A stretch of DNA of 64,000 nt, taken from positions 62,001-126,000 of the forward strand of contig JAFEEH010000231.1 in NCBI GenBank assembly GCA_018241185.1, given 5' to 3'. The number at the start of each line of letters is the position of its first letter. Within the stretch, counting starts at the first letter, position 1. Positions 43,611-52,766 of the stretch are shown here, piece by piece. The position numbers were made by a program, and so were the translations under genes. This DNA is from Pseudomonadota bacterium. Lineage in GTDB: Bacteria; Pseudomonadota; Gammaproteobacteria; Burkholderiales; Burkholderiaceae_C. The notes under the pieces are model-generated. The model saw only the letters and a list, made by a program, of their open reading frames with translations. It searched no databases and was not told the origin of the DNA.

Positions 43611-43654
43611 ATGCAGCCGGCGGGCACCGCCCGGCGGCGCCCTGCCCTCGCCTG

Positions 43655-44002
43655 TTACGTCACAATCCGTCCAGCCAGGCGCGCCTCGCGCGCATAGGCG
43701 CTCAGGCGCTTCTCGGCACGGAAGTATAGGTCGCGCTCGACCGGCAGGCCCAACTGGCCGCGCACCGCCGCCAGCTCGGCCAGGCTCAACCAGCCCATCT
43801 CGGGGCAACCCAGGCCCAGGTCGCACAGCCCGTAGGCATGGTCCGGCTCGTCTGGATCGATGTGCGTCAGCAGCCAGGTCGCGCCTGCGTCGGGCGTGAA
43901 CAGCTTGACCACCGGAGTCGGGTCGAAGCCCTCGTCTTCGAGGGCTTGCCGGCCGTTGGCCAGCAGCACGGTGCGTTGGTCGTCGGTGATGAGTGCGGTC
44001 AT
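43655..44002 (-). CDS. DUF2958 domain-containing protein (copy 2)
   Basis: A 115-residue protein from the ATG at 44002 with AAGGAGAAG upstream. TALITDDQRTVLLANGR, PVVKLFTPDAGATWLL and YGLCDLGLGCPEM match the DUF2958 family and align along the whole length with copy 1. The two copies have diverged in their C-terminal thirds. Function unknown; it is a conserved component of these elements, often near DUF736. Confidence 0.88.
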   Translation of the reverse strand: MTALITDDQRTVLLANGRQALEDEGFDPTPVVKLFTPDAGATWLLTHIDPDEPDHAYGLCDLGLGCPEMGWLSLAELAAVRGQLGLPVERDLYFRAEKRLSAYAREARLAGRIVT

Positions 44003-44624
44003 GGTCTTCTCCTTGGAAGGAATGCCGGGCGGGATTGCCCGGGACCGCGGAGAAGCACGGCGCAGCGCAGCCGTCAGGGTTCGGCAGACGGCCGCAGGCC
44101 GCCAGCGTGCGCAGCACGCGCAGACCTTGACGGCGAGACCGGCGTGATACGGTGGACGGACCAGCAAGCCAGCCCTGTCGCCAGCACCGGCCTCCTCCCT
44201 CGCCTTGGCTCGCGCGCTGCGCGAGCGCGTCAGCGATGGAAGCCGAAGGGGCGAGACGCCCGCAGCGCAGCGAGGACGGCTCGATGCGCAGCACGACAGC
44301 GCGACCCGGCCCCGCCGGGGGACGCCCGGATTCACGGTTCCGTGCAGAAGTTCGAACGCTCGAATCCACATCCGCTGAAAGACACGAAGCCCCGAATCCG
44401 CCTTCTCCCGAAACCACGCAAGCACGAAGGCGCATTGGCGATTCCGCGGACATGCGGAGAAGCGCAAAGGAACGAGAGCGGCTTCCCGTACAGCATCGAA
44501 GCCACGAAGCCGCTTTTACGGAAAGCCGCCGAGACGGTGGCGTCGCGGCATCGCGGCTGAAGGCCCCGCGCTGGCAGACATGCCAGCGCCCCGCCGGTGG
44601 GCGGGGCGCCGGGGTGGACGCCGG
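44003..44624. other. Gene-free interval in the element backbone
   Basis: About 620 bp between a DUF2958 gene and DUF736. Several overlapping open frames exist on both strands because of the high G+C content, but none has a domain, a ribosome site or repeated family phrases. It contains simple-looking CGAAGC-type motifs around 44390-44520. No RNA gene recognised. Confidence 0.4.
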
Positions 44625-44930
44625 TCAGTCGCCCTTGCTACGCGACCAGATCAGGTTGTGCGTGCCGTCCTCGGCGTCGACCAGGCGGGCGTAGATGGTC
44701 GCCGGGAACGACGGGTCATCGAGCGTCACCGACAGGTAGGGCCGGTCCGCCTTGCTGATCTTCTTCCACGCCGCGCCGATCTCGAAGTTGCCGGCGACGA
44801 TGCGGTAGTCGGGAGCGTTCTCGCTTTCCTTGTCGTTGGGCACCAGCTTGACCTTGACGTTGAGCGTCAGGGTGCGGACGGTGCCGGTGAAGCCGTTGTT
44901 CTGAGCGGTGAAGGTGCCGATGTTGGCCAT
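44625..44930 (-). CDS. DUF736 domain-containing protein
   Basis: A 101-residue protein starting at the ATG at 44930 (MANIGTFTAQNN), after AAGGAGTT. FTGTVRTLTLNVKVKLVPN, APDYRIVAG and IGAAWKKIS define DUF736, a small beta-rich family common on conjugative elements and of unknown function. Length is normal. It faces the same way as the rest of the backbone. Confidence 0.92.
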   Translation of the reverse strand: MANIGTFTAQNNGFTGTVRTLTLNVKVKLVPNDKESENAPDYRIVAGNFEIGAAWKKISKADRPYLSVTLDDPSFPATIYARLVDAEDGTHNLIWSRSKGD

Positions 44931-45505
44931 GACGAAACTCCTTGAGATGGTTGACTGGTCGCGCCCATCGCGGCCTTGTCGGTGATCCGATAGGGCGAGG
45001 CACGGGCGGGCTGCACCACTGAGCACAGCGAAGGGGCCGCAACAGCGTGGAGGACCGGGAGTGCCCGAAGAAATTTGCCTCGCGAGGAAGCCGCCGAACG
45101 CAGTGACAGCGGCGGCGAAATTTGTTCGGGCCGGACTGTTGCTGCCATGAAGCCCGAGGCTTTAACCGGTGCATCGCCAGGATTCACGACAAGCCAAGGC
45201 CGTCCTGGGCGCGACTGCCACCGCAAGGGGTCATGGCCGACGCACCGCCCCCACGAACACCACCGGCACCGTCCGTACCCTACCGCGGTCACGGTCGGAC
45301 CCCAACGCGAGCGAGCCGCTCCCGGGCATCGGCGCCGACAACGCCGGCGCGGCGTGGAAGGGCATGGCGGACCGGCCCGGCGGGAGAACCCGGCCTCGGC
45401 ATCATCGGACGCTGCTGGTACGGGGACCGGGAATGCCGCAACCTGATCTGGACGGGCGGCCCCCGGCGAGGCGGCACACTCCGGCGCGCGCCACCCGGCA
45501 TGGGC
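44931..45505. other. Gene-free interval
   Basis: About 575 bp between DUF736 and the thioesterase stop. Candidate frames on the plus strand (for example 45122-45534) are compositionally driven and carry no family signature. In related elements this position often separates backbone from cargo. Nothing further is seen. Confidence 0.4.
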
Positions 45506-45955
45506 TCATGGCCCCGGTTCGCGCAGCGCGCTGACCTTGGCCGTGATGCGCGACTCGATGGTCTGGCGCGACGTCGCCACCAGGGTCACGACGGCTTCGC
45601 AGACGACTTCATGCGCATCGTGGGCGCGCACGCGGAAGGTGACGCTGCGGTCGCTCAGGCGCTCCACCCATCCGCGCAGCCGCAGCGGCGAGCCCGGCGG
45701 GATCGGCCCCAGATGGTCGATGCGGATGGATCGCCCGACCACCACTTCCACCTCGGTGTCCGTCAGCCGCTGCACCTCGCGGATGCATACCGACTCGATG
45801 ACTGCGACCAGGTAGCCTGTGGCCAGGCATTCGATCAGCTGCTCCGCGTAGTCCTTCCCATGCGGCAGGCGCGAGAAAAGCGAGCGCGCCGTCTGGTCGG
45901 CCGGGACGATGTAGGACTCCTCGAAGAAGACCGCGCTGACTGCTTCATGGTTCAT
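45506..45955 (-). CDS. Hotdog-fold thioesterase of the FlK (fluoroacetyl-CoA thioesterase) family
   Basis: A 149-residue hotdog protein from the ATG at 45955. ESYIVPADQTARSLFSR, LATGYLVAVIESVCIR and IDHLGPIPPGSPLRL align with FlK of Streptomyces cattleya. The FlK catalytic residues Thr42, Glu50 and His76 correspond here to Thr46, Glu54 and His81, all conserved. FlK hydrolyses fluoroacetyl-CoA and thereby detoxifies fluoroacetate; many relatives have unknown acyl-CoA substrates. The gene lies inside the mobile backbone between DUF736 and the ParB relic, a cargo-like position. Confidence 0.8.
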   Translation of the reverse strand: MNHEAVSAVFFEESYIVPADQTARSLFSRLPHGKDYAEQLIECLATGYLVAVIESVCIREVQRLTDTEVEVVVGRSIRIDHLGPIPPGSPLRLRGWVERLSDRSVTFRVRAHDAHEVVCEAVVTLVATSRQTIESRITAKVSALREPGP

Positions 45956-46156
45956 AGGACGTAGTGGCGAGAGGAGCGAATGCCTGCGATCCACCGATGC
46001 TCCCGTGCAGCGGCCCAGCCGCAAACCCGCTCCAGCGCGCCCTGGCGCACTGGGGCGGAATTGCGGCAGGCCTGGATGTGAAAACGCGCGCGGCAGACCT
46101 GCCGCGCGCGTCGCGCCCTCGAAAAAGCCCCAGCCCGCAGGCCGGGGCATGCCACG

Positions 46157-47475
46157 TCAGGCGGCTTCGTCCAGTGCCTGCGTTTCTTCGGCGCCCTCGT
46201 CGTCAGCCGCTGCCTCCGTGTCCTGGGCCTCGCCCTGGTGCTCGGCTTCCTGGGCCACGGCCTCCGGCGCCCGGAATATCGCGGGCAGCCAGCCGCTGCC
46301 TGCTGCCAGCCGCTCGGCCTCGGCGGCGATCTGCGCTTTCTTGAGCTTGGCAAGGCGGTGCACTTCGCCGGGCGCGAACACCTGCACGGCTTCCAGCGCC
46401 TTGGCCTTGGACACGTGCTCGAAGTAGCCCGCAGCGGTCGGCGTCCACCACTGGCCCATGTCCAGCGCCACGGCCTGCGCCAACAGCGCGGCGGGCCGGT
46501 CGCTTTCGCGCGACGTGATCGCGCTCACCGTGAAGCCGACGCACACCGCCAGCAGCGACAGCAATTCGGACTGCGGCATCGCCAGCAACTCGGCGAACAG
46601 CGCTTCCGAGTCCTCGGGCAGACGCTGGCCCCAAGCCTCTCGCACCTTGCGCATGCCCACGGCGGCTGGTGCGTCGGCCACCTCCGATGCATGCTGTTCC
46701 AGCCGGTCCTGCGGGTCGGCGCTGATGTTCAACGACGAGCCGTGGTAGCCCTCCAGCACGATGCGCTGCGCGAGCCGGTGCACCACAGCCACCAGCGCGA
46801 CGTGCGGATGCCGGGCCACTTCAGCCTGCAAGGCGGCGGTGCGGTGCGCCGACAGGCGGCGCGCCAGCTTCTCGGAGATCGTCAGCGAGGGCGGCTCGCC
46901 CTCGGTCTGCTCCTGCGCGCCAGTCTCGCGAGCATCGTCCTCGGCTTCTGCGCCGCGCTGCTGCGTGCGCAATGCCTTGGCCTCATCCTCGCGCAGCAGC
47001 CCGCGATGCACCACCACGGCGCCCTCGGAGTCGAGCGACACCACGGCCCCGGCTACCGGCACCACGCCCACCGGGTAGACCAGCAGCGTGCGCTCGATGC
47101 CGTCCAGGTCGTTGCCGATCGCATCCATCGCGTCCTGCAACGCCTGCGCCTCGTCGTCGCCGATGGCCTCGTTCTCGTCGTCCAGCCGCTCCTGCAGCTT
47201 GGCCTGCTCGGCTTCCAGCTTGGCGATGCGCTTGGCCTCGGCCTTGCCCGGCTCGCGCCGCGTGGCCCGCACGCGCTGGAACGCATGGAGGTCGGCGTAG
47301 GTGGCGCGCGGCGCGGCCTCCACCCAGCCCCAGCCTTCGGCGCGCACGTCCTCGGCCACGGCAGCGAGCTTGTCGCGGGCCAGTGCGTCCAGCAGCACGG
47401 CATCGGCCAGAAACACGCCGCTCTGCTCGTCGGCGAACAGGTCGCGCCGCGTGCCGCCGCCCGCCTGCTCGTAGG
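46157..47475 (-). pseudogene. ParB/RepB-type partition protein, N-terminal part lost
   Basis: About 440 codons of the C-terminal two thirds of the long ParB-like protein of these elements: YEQAGGGTRRDLFADEQSGV, a coiled, charged segment with KAEAKRIAKLEAEQAKLQERL, then a helical region and an acidic alanine-rich tail. The N-terminal ParB nuclease-like/DNA-binding domain that should precede YEQAGG is absent, because the frame runs into the terminal repeat of an IS3-family element at 47476-47485. An ATG at 47494 lies inside the IS and cannot restore function. Confidence 0.75.
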
Positions 47476-47488
47476 TGACCCTGCCAAC

Positions 47489-47855
47489 CATCAAAGCGTC
47501 GATCCAGCAGATTCGGTGCTACCGGCAGGCGGTGCGCCGAATCGGTGGTCACCACGAACGGCCTTCTGTACACCGGGCGCAGGCCCTGGCGACGCAGGCT
47601 CTTTCGCACTCGCTCGGCGCTGACGACGTCGCCCTGCTGGCGCAGCTTGTGAACGATCCGAGGGCGACCATAGCTTCGGCAGCTGGCATCGTGGATGGCC
47701 GCCACCTTGGCATCCAGAGCCTGGTTGGCAAGTAGGCCGGGGCTGGGCGGGCGCACGCGCCATTGGCAGTAGCCGCTGCGGGACACCTGCAGCACGCGAC
47801 AAAGCCGGCTGACGGTGTACTGGTCGCGATGCTCGTCGATCCAGGCGTACTTCAT
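47489..47855 (-). pseudogene. IS3-family transposase OrfB, truncated
   Basis: From the ATG at 47855 the sequence MKYAWIDEHRDQYTVSRLC, the HTH_21 block RSYGRPRIVHKLRQQG and HRLPVAPNLLDRRFDG are typical of IS3 OrfB. The integrase (DDE) core that should follow is missing, and the frame passes through the terminal inverted repeat into ParB sequence. The start overlaps the orfA stop as ATGA, the usual arrangement for translational coupling or frameshifting. Confidence 0.85.
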
Positions 47856-48175
47856 CGCGACCCCCTGGCGAAGTACGCCGTCGCTTTTCGAAGGACTTCC
47901 ACGTCCAGCTTCGCGTCGGCCAGCTCTCTGCGCAGGCGGCTGTTCTCCGCCTCCAACTCGCTCACCGGGCGCCGCGTGGGGAGCTCACTGGCCGGGGCCA
48001 CCGCGCCGCTGGCGCCGGCCGATGCAATGCCACGCCTGGACCAGTTGCCCAGCGTCGCCACCGGCACGCCGAGGCGACGTGCGGCCTCGTGACCGCCGAC
48101 CGACGCCGCGAGCCTGACGGCCTCAGCCTTGAACTCCTGTGTGTACTGCCTCTTGGGCAGCTTGCCTTCTCTCAT
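47852..48175 (-). CDS. IS3-family transposase OrfA
   Basis: A 107-residue protein from the ATG at 48175 (MREGKLPK). YTQEFKAEAVRLAASVGGHEAARRLGVPVATLGNWSRRG is the transposase-8 HTH (key part EFKAEAVRLA), and the C-terminal leucine zipper ELEAENSRLRRELADAKLDVE is complete. OrfA binds the terminal repeats and acts with OrfB, which is broken here; alone it may act as a repressor of related full-length copies. Confidence 0.85.
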   Translation of the reverse strand: MREGKLPKRQYTQEFKAEAVRLAASVGGHEAARRLGVPVATLGNWSRRGIASAGASGAVAPASELPTRRPVSELEAENSRLRRELADAKLDVEVLRKATAYFARGSR

Positions 48176-48238
48176 TTCGATTCTCCGTACCTCTGAAGTT
48201 ATCAACTTCTTGCTGTACGTGAAATCGAGGCAGGGTCA

Positions 48239-48429
48239 CTTTCCGTTGCCTTGTAATCGTGGCACACAAATAGTCGCGTCTGCGAGGGCAAGTCGTCAGA
48301 CCAGTAGCCGACACCCTGGCAGGTGTCGGTGAAGGGCATGGGAATTTGGAGTGCCGTCGAAAGACGCTCCCGAAGGGCCTTAACCGTCCTGCCCGCTGAA
48401 CCCGCGCCGCGCGCCCAGGTTGGCCGCAC
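48239..48429 (-). pseudogene. Possible remnant of an MBL-fold hydrolase cut by the IS
   Basis: Immediately outside the IS end the minus strand reads LPSQTRLFVCHDYKATES before being cut. LPxxTRLFVCHDYKA is a strong signature of persulfide dioxygenase/Blh-type metallo-beta-lactamase proteins (the His-Asp-Tyr-Lys segment near their C-terminus). Only about 18 residues are convincing; the frame upstream of them to 48429 is not recognisable. It suggests that the IS interrupted or carried off part of such a gene. Confidence 0.4.
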
Positions 48430-48441
48430 GACAATACAGGC

Positions 48442-49719
48442 ATGCTCGACCTCCCTGCGTACCGCACCGTTCTCGAATTGGCCGCGGCCCTGATGCTGGG
48501 TTCGGTCATCGGCCTCGAACGCGGCTGGCGCGAGCGCGAGCGCGCCGAAGGCAGCAGAGTGGCGGGGTTGCGCACGTTCGCTCTACTCGGTTTGTTCGGA
48601 GGCGTACTGGGCGTCCTGACGCAGGCGGTGGGACCATTGCCCGCCGCGATGGGCCTGGCAGGTTTGTCGCTAACCGCCGCAGCCGCCTACCGCGAGAATG
48701 TGCGGGCGCATGGCAGCCTGAGCGCCACGACGGCCGTGACGATGCTGCTCACCTGCGCGCTCGGCGTGCTGGCGGGAGCCGGTCAGCCTCTTCTGGCGAT
48801 CGCGACGGCCATCATCGCCGCTGTACTCCTCGATCTCAAGCCCACTCTTCACCGGTGGCTGCGCCTGGTGGAACAGCGCGAATTGAGTGCCGCGTTGCAA
48901 ATGCTCGTGCTCACCGCGGTCATCCTTCCAATGCTGCCGGACCGCGGCTTTGGCCCGTACGAGGCACTCAATCCGTACCGCCTCTGGTGGGCAGTGGTTT
49001 TGATCGCCGGTCTTTCGCTGTGTGGCCACCTGGCTATTCGATGGACGGGACCCAGCCGCGGCATCTTTTGGACCGGTCTGCTTGGCGGACTGGCTTCCTC
49101 GACGGCGGCGACCTTGGCGCTGGCACGCCGCTGCCGCAAGGACCTCGCCATCCTGCGGGCGGCCAGTTCCGGAATTCTGGCTGCCTCGGCAATGATGTTT
49201 CTGCGGATGACCGCGCTGGTTCTGCTTCTGCAACCTGCGCTCTGGAATTCCATGGGCGCTGCGATGGTCGTTGGGGCGGCGACGCTTCTCGGCGCATCGT
49301 TCTTGCGGTTGCCGTCCGAGGCGCAATCCGAAGCGACAACACCAGCCACCGATGCGGGGGATGTCTTCGACTTGAGCACCGCGCTGGGCTTCGGCCTTCT
49401 TCTCGGCGTGCTGGCGCTGCTGACGCGGGCCGCGCAGCAATGGATGGGCGATCCGGGCTTGTATGCCCTGTCGCTGTTGTCCGGCCTGCTCGATGTCGAT
49501 GCCATCCTACTGACTGTGATGCACATGAACGGCCAGGGAGCCTTGCCCACCCAAGCCGCCACGATCGCTGCCGGATTGGCGGTGGTCGCCAACATGACCA
49601 TGAAAACCCTTCTTTCCTGGCTCATCGGCGGAACGGCATTGGGATGGCGCGTGACCTTTGGCTTTGCGGCAGCGATGACCGCGGCCGCCCTCACTGCGTT
49701 CATGGTGTCCAAGGCCTGA
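48442..49719 (+). CDS. MgtC/SapB-DUF4010 family membrane protein
   Basis: A 425-residue inner-membrane protein with about 11 hydrophobic segments. LELAAALMLGSVIGLERGW near the N-terminus is the MgtC/SapB signature; the C-terminal half, with GGLASSTAATLALARR and LSGLLDVDAILLTVMHM, is DUF4010. These fused proteins are uncharacterised; MgtC homologues modulate Mg2+ homeostasis and ATP synthase. It starts about 200 bp after the IS end with only a weak ribosome site. Context suggests no direct role in NO metabolism. Confidence 0.85.
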   Translation: MLDLPAYRTVLELAAALMLGSVIGLERGWRERERAEGSRVAGLRTFALLGLFGGVLGVLTQAVGPLPAAMGLAGLSLTAAAAYRENVRAHGSLSATTAVTMLLTCALGVLAGAGQPLLAIATAIIAAVLLDLKPTLHRWLRLVEQRELSAALQMLVLTAVILPMLPDRGFGPYEALNPYRLWWAVVLIAGLSLCGHLAIRWTGPSRGIFWTGLLGGLASSTAATLALARRCRKDLAILRAASSGILAASAMMFLRMTALVLLLQPALWNSMGAAMVVGAATLLGASFLRLPSEAQSEATTPATDAGDVFDLSTALGFGLLLGVLALLTRAAQQWMGDPGLYALSLLSGLLDVDAILLTVMHMNGQGALPTQAATIAAGLAVVANMTMKTLLSWLIGGTALGWRVTFGFAAAMTAAALTAFMVSKA

Positions 49720-49811
49720 AGCAGCACGCGAAAATCTGAAGATCGGATGCGCCAAGCGACCTCTTCTGCCGCGCATCGACGCACCATGACCATCCACACA
49801 AAAGGCTTCCC

Positions 49812-51170
49812 ATGCTTACCTTGACCAGTCTGGGCGGAGCCGGCACCGTCACCGGCTCCAAGCACCTGCTCTCCCATGGTGACACCCACCTGCTGATCGA
49901 CTGCGGCTTATTCCAGGGTTTGAAGAACTTGCGCGAGCTCAATTGGGAGCGACTCACCATCGACCCCCGCGACATCGATGCGGTTGTGCTCACCCATGCG
50001 CACCTTGACCATTCGGGCTACCTGCCCAAGCTGGTGCACGATGGCCTTTCCGGGAAGATCTATGCGACCCCGGCCACGCGCGACGTAGCTGAGCTGATCC
50101 TGCGCGACAGCGCGCACCTGCAGGAAAAGGATGCGGACTTCGCGAATCGGCATGGTTTCTCCAGGCACGCACCCGCACGGCCACTGTACGGGGTGCGCGA
50201 AGCCGAGCGTGCCATCGCGGCCTTTGCGCCTGTGCGACTGCACCACAGCGTCGCCATTCCCGGTGGCGCCACATTGCTCCTGCGCCGCGCTGGCCACATC
50301 CTGGGCGCAGCGACAGCACAGATCGACATCGGGGGCCAGCGCATCGTCTTCTCTGGCGATCTGGGACGCTACAACGATGCGGTGATGCACGACCCTGAGC
50401 CGGTGCCGCAGGCTGACTATGTCGTCATCGAATCGACCTATGGCAACCGCAGTCACGATGTCGCGGACCCGGTGGAGGCACTCGGACGCGTGATCGAATG
50501 CACCGTGCAGCGCGGTGGCACTGTGGTGATTCCGGCCTTCGCGGTCGGCCGGGCGCAGTCCCTGATCCACCACCTGTGACTGCTGCGCCAGGCCGGCAGG
50601 CTGGCCAACGTGCCGTTGTACCTCGACAGTCCGATGGCGGGCAGCGCCACGCAGCTCCTGCATGAGCACGCGGGCGAGCACAAGCTCACCGCGCGCGACT
50701 ACGAAGCTGCCTGCGCTGCGGTCACCTACGTCAAGGAGGTGGAGGAATCCAAGGCCTTGTCCGCCAATCGCTTCCCCAAGGTCATCATCTCGGCCAGCGG
50801 CATGGCCACCGGGGGGCGTGTGTTGCACCACATCGCCGCCTTCGCGGGCGACCACCGCAACACGCTGCTGTTTTCAGGCTTCCAGGCCGCCGGCACGCGC
50901 GGGCGCAAGCTATTGGAAGGCGCGCGGGAGGTAAAGATTCACGGCGAATGGATCAACGTGCGCGCCGATGTGGCGGAACTGCCCATGCTGTCCGCACATG
51001 CCGATGCTGGCGAGTTGCTGCGCTGGCTATCCGGTTTCCAGCGTGCTCCCAAGCGGGTGTTCATCGTCCACGGTGAGCCTGAGGCCTCGGAGGCCTTGCG
51101 AGAACGCATCAAGCGCGAACTAGGTTGGGATGCAACCGTGCCATTGCAGAACAGGAAGTACACACTGTGA
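49812..51170 (+). pseudogene. MBL-fold/beta-CASP RNA-processing-type hydrolase with in-frame TGA
   Basis: Read through one stop, this is a 452-codon protein of the YSH1/CPSF-like metallo-beta-lactamase family. The first part (255 residues) has TGSKHLL, THAHLDHSGYLPKL (H62, H64, D66, H67) and VIESTYGNR; the second (from 50580) continues in the same frame with VPLYLDSPMAGSAT, ASGMATGGRVLHHI, LPMLSAHADAGELL and VFIVHGEPEASEAL. A TGA at 50577-50579 stands where relatives have Trp (HLWxLR), a single TGG to TGA change. Without readthrough the beta-CASP domain and C-terminal metal ligands are lost. Function in the family is metal-dependent RNA cleavage or a related hydrolysis. Confidence 0.85.
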
Positions 51171-51206
51171 TGGGTCTGGAGAGCCGCAGGCCCGCCGTGC
51201 CGCCGG

Positions 51207-52766
51207 CTACTTCTTGAGTCCGAGCCGTCGCGCCAGCTTGTGCAGGTTGCTGGCATCCAATCCCAATGTGCGCGCTGCCGCAGCCCAGTTGTCCTGATGC
51301 AATGCCAGTGCCTCCCGGATCGCCTTACGCTGGCTGGCTTCCACGACTTCGTGCAGGGGGGCTACGGATCGCGACACACCGGGTGCACCGACAGCTTGGT
51401 CGACACCGGCCGCTACTGCGCCTTCGGCCATCTCCAGTGCATCGAGATCCAGCATGTCCGCCTCCAGCGTCACGATATCCTTGCGGTTGGCGCCCCGGCT
51501 CACCGCCTTCAGCGCCGCGCGACTGATCACATGCTCCAACTCGCGCACATTGCCCGGCCAGCGGTAGCGGCGCAAGGCCTCTTCGGCCGCAGCCGAAAGC
51601 CGCAGGCTGCGCAGACCCAGCCGTGCCCGGTTGAGTTCCAGAAAGCGCCCGGCCAACAGCAGCACGTCGTTGCCCCGCTCGCGCAGCGGCGGGATCGGAA
51701 TCGGATACACCGACAGCCGGTGGTACAGGTCCGCACGAAACGATCCGTCGCGCACATGCTCGCGCAGACTTCGGTTGGTGGCCGCGATCACGCGCACGTT
51801 CACCCGCCGCGGCCGGTCGGCCCCAAGGCGCTGGATCTCGCCGTTTTGCAGCGTGCGCAGCAGCTTGGCCTGAATGGACAGTGGCAGTTCGCCCACTTCG
51901 TCGAGGAACAGCGTGCCACCTTCCGCAGCCTCGAAGCGGCCGGGCCGGTCGTTCACCGCGCCGGAGAACGCCCCGCGCGCATGGCCGAACAGTTCGCTCT
52001 CCGCCAATGATTCCGGCAAGGCAGCGCAGTTCACGTGCACCAGCGGCTTGGACGCACGCCGCGACAGCCGGTGCAGCCGGTGCGCGAACAACTCCTTGCC
52101 CACGCCCGTCTCTCCCAGCAGCAGCACCGGCAACTCGGAATCGGCGACCACCTGCAACTCGTGCAGCAGGTGCGTGATGGCTTCACTCTGGCCCAGTATC
52201 TCGCTGTCTTCGCGTTGCTCCGGCGCACCCGCAGGCAAGGCGCCGCCGGACAAGCGCAGGCTGCGAATCTCCGCTTCAAGACGGGTCACCCGCACCGCAG
52301 CCTCGACCGCGCAGGCAAGCTCGGCCATGTCACTCTGGGCCTGTGCGCCGAAGGCCCCGACTTCCAGCGCATCCAGCGTAATCACTCCCCAGCGCTCGCC
52401 CTCCACATCCAGCGCCATGCCCATGCAGTCGTGCACCGCCATCGGCTCGCCAGCACGTTCGGCGATCAGACCATCGTAGGGATCGGGCAGCACGCTATCG
52501 TGGTGGAAACAGGTGACGCCGCGCCGTTGCAGGATGGCCGCCAGGCGCGGATGGTCCTTGACCGCGAAGCGCCGTCCCAGTGCGTCACTGGAAAGCCCGT
52601 CCACCGCCACCGGCCGTAGGTGCTCCTGCTCCAGCTTGAGCAAGGCGACAGCTCCGCATCCGAAATGCGCGCGCAGGCTGCCCACCAGCCGCTGCAGACG
52701 CACCGCCACCGGCAGGTCAGCCACGAGGTCGACCACGAGAAGGAGTTGGATGGCGGAAATGGTCAT
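51207..52766 (-). CDS. norR: NO-responsive sigma-54 activator NorR
   Basis: A 519-residue enhancer-binding protein from the ATG at 52766. The N-terminal GAF domain includes [14 protein letters not shown] and [11 protein letters not shown], where NorR binds non-haem iron for NO sensing. The AAA+ domain has Walker A GETGVGKE, Walker [13 protein letters not shown] and the sigma-54 loop as GAFSGA instead of GAFTGA. A Fis-type HTH ends the protein ([24 protein letters not shown]). It is divergent from nirK; three GGT-N7-ACC sites lie between, one over its own start codon, implying autoregulation. Confidence 0.93.
   Translation of the reverse strand: MTISAIQLLLVVDLVADLPVAVRLQRLVGSLRAHFGCGAVALLKLEQEHLRPVAVDGLSSDALGRRFAVKDHPRLAAILQRRGVTCFHHDSVLPDPYDGLIAERAGEPMAVHDCMGMALDVEGERWGVITLDALEVGAFGAQAQSDMAELACAVEAAVRVTRLEAEIRSLRLSGGALPAGAPEQREDSEILGQSEAITHLLHELQVVADSELPVLLLGETGVGKELFAHRLHRLSRRASKPLVHVNCAALPESLAESELFGHARGAFSGAVNDRPGRFEAAEGGTLFLDEVGELPLSIQAKLLRTLQNGEIQRLGADRPRRVNVRVIAATNRSLREHVRDGSFRADLYHRLSVYPIPIPPLRERGNDVLLLAGRFLELNRARLGLRSLRLSAAAEEALRRYRWPGNVRELEHVISRAALKAVSRGANRKDIVTLEADMLDLDALEMAEGAVAAGVDQAVGAPGVSRSVAPLHEVVEASQRKAIREALALHQDNWAAAARTLGLDASNLHKLARRLGLKK

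Larger units (their letters stand above)
35786..48238. mobile_element. Backbone fragment of a Tn4371-like integrative/plasmid-type element
   Basis: The run relaxase, traF, DUF2840, ribbon-helix-helix protein, parA, repA, excisionase-like HTH, DUF2285, DUF2958, Xre regulator, DUF2958, DUF736 and a ParB relic is the maintenance and mobilisation backbone typical of Tn4371-family ICEs and related plasmids. No integrase, TraG coupling protein or trb mating-pair genes are in the window, and the ParB end is cut by a deleted IS element. Boundaries are therefore approximate: the left limit is the relaxase stop and the right limit the outer end of the IS. Attachment sites were not found. Confidence 0.7.
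47476..48238 (-). mobile_element. Internally deleted IS3-family element
   Basis: TGACCCTGCC at 47476 on the plus strand and the same ten bases on the minus strand ending at 48238 are perfect terminal inverted repeats. Between them lie an intact orfA and only the first 120 or so codons of orfB, so roughly 450-500 bp containing the DDE integrase core are missing. At 763 bp the element is about half the family's usual size and non-autonomous. Flanking trinucleotides (AGG and CTT) do not match, so no target duplication remains, consistent with a deletion or rearrangement next to one end. Confidence 0.7.

Noticed and set aside
50577..50579. The in-frame TGA considered as a selenocysteine codon
   Set aside because: Relatives have Trp, not Cys, at this place, and no SECIS-like stem-loop was noticed directly downstream.
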